Below, one piece after another: positions 63,670 through 64,000 of a stretch of DNA of 64,000 nucleotides. This stretch comes from Calditrichia bacterium. Its GTDB lineage: Bacteria; Calditrichota; Calditrichia; RBG-13-44-9; J075. Made by a program: the position numbers and the translations under genes. The stretch's first letter is position 1, and each line of letters begins with the position of its first letter. The notes under the pieces were generated by a model, which was not told the DNA's origin, made no database searches, and saw nothing but the letters and a program-made list of their open reading frames with translations. The stretch lies in contig JANQRS010000069.1 of assembly GCA_028284445.1 (NCBI GenBank), positions 62,001 through 126,000 of the forward strand. The letters are read 5' to 3'.

Positions 63670-64000
63670 TTGCGATCTTCCTCCGGCGGAGCCGCCGCCA
63701 ACTCCAAGAACGGCATGCGCGAGCAAATCCTCACCGATAGCCTCTGGCGACTGCTCTTCAAGTTGTCGATCCCCGGGGTGCTGGGGATGTCCATTGGGGC
63801 AGTGAACGGCTTTGTCGACGGCATCTATGTCGGGCAGTTTGTCGGACAGGACGGCCTTGCCGCTATCTCGGTCGTATTTCCCTTAACCATTTTGACCTCC
63901 GGCCTTGCCTCCATGATAGGGGTCGGCTCATCGTCGGTGCTGAGCCGCGCTATCGGTTCCCAGGACATTGCCACCCAGGAGCGCGTATTCGGCAATCTCA
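63670..64000 (+). CDS. MATE-family efflux transporter, 3' truncated by the window
   Basis: The start of a multidrug/sodium-coupled MATE exporter. The frame reads LTDSLWRLLFKLSIPGVLGMSIGAVNGFVDGIYVGQFVGQDGLAAISVVFPLTILTSGLASMIGVGSSSVLSRAIGSQD, the typical first two helices of MatE proteins, and is open to the window edge. Translation probably starts at TTG 63670, with GAGGG at 63656-63660; ATG 63715 is an alternative and an in-frame stop at 63637 sets the limit. Only about 110 residues are visible. Confidence 0.85.
   Translation, partial: MRSSSGGAAANSKNGMREQILTDSLWRLLFKLSIPGVLGMSIGAVNGFVDGIYVGQFVGQDGLAAISVVFPLTILTSGLASMIGVGSSSVLSRAIGSQDIATQERVFGNL

Overview
The window is a chromosomal segment of a Gram-negative bacterium that fits the FCB superphylum best, in the neighbourhood of Calditrichota, KSB1 and similar candidate phyla. 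The main clue is a secreted protein ending in an NYPNPFNPST-type C-terminal sorting domain (Por secretion / T9SS). LolC/LolD, OmpA-like and TonB-like envelope proteins, lipoprotein signals, a large multi-HPt CheA and many intergenic low-complexity repeats agree with this. The phylum is an inference from gene content; no rRNA, tRNA or CRISPR array was found.

Layout. 1-2.7 kb: the end of a peptide ABC permease gene and a convergent, A/T-richer lipoprotein amidohydrolase. 3.1-6.4 kb: rnhA, then a membrane/envelope cassette (UPF0104-type flippase-like protein, family 2 glycosyltransferase, NodB deacetylase). 6.4-16.3 kb: a long plus-strand run of dnaE, dtd, a kinase-less PASTA protein, rpe, a split and degenerate 5'-nucleotidase pair, and a TPR protein with a decayed STAND-like N-terminus. 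16.4-20 kb (minus): a glycosyltransferase, a deoxynucleoside kinase, and a beta-helix protein with a TonB C-terminal domain. 20.2-29.4 kb (minus): a chemosensory operon of Pil-Chp type (response regulator, CheW, methyl-accepting protein, giant CheA hybrid kinase).

29.9-36.3 kb (plus): lysS, lolC, lolD, recG and a DUF2231-like membrane protein. 36.5-39.9 kb (minus): an OmpA-like lipoprotein, a Tsr3/DTW-like protein, and a striking fusion of a Rieske 2Fe-2S domain to a thiamine-pyrophosphate enzyme. 40.4-47.7 kb: a TetR regulator, then a fatty-acid beta-oxidation operon fadN-fadA-fadE. A near-perfect palindrome overlies the candidate fad promoter, and a strong terminator ends the operon. 47.8-48.1 kb holds a candidate structured RNA with its own terminator. 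48.2-53.1 kb: a YeaQ-type membrane protein, a secreted PIG-L deacetylase-like protein, a tiny membrane protein and a sodium:solute symporter. 53.5-64 kb: a T9SS-exported BNR-propeller protein with a P domain, a pentapeptide-repeat/transmembrane/propeller mosaic protein, a polysaccharide lyase family 6 homologue lacking the catalytic Lys/Arg pair, and the start of a MATE transporter.

The intergenic spaces are unusual. They hold inverted 7-mer and 8-mer tandem arrays, two copies of a composite MITE-like element, and four long C/G-rich palindromes at gene 3' ends. The best candidates for something undescribed are the Rieske-TPP fusion enzyme, the pentapeptide/propeller transmembrane protein, the decayed 5'-nucleotidase pair, the PL6 homologue, the candidate RNA, and the repeat families.
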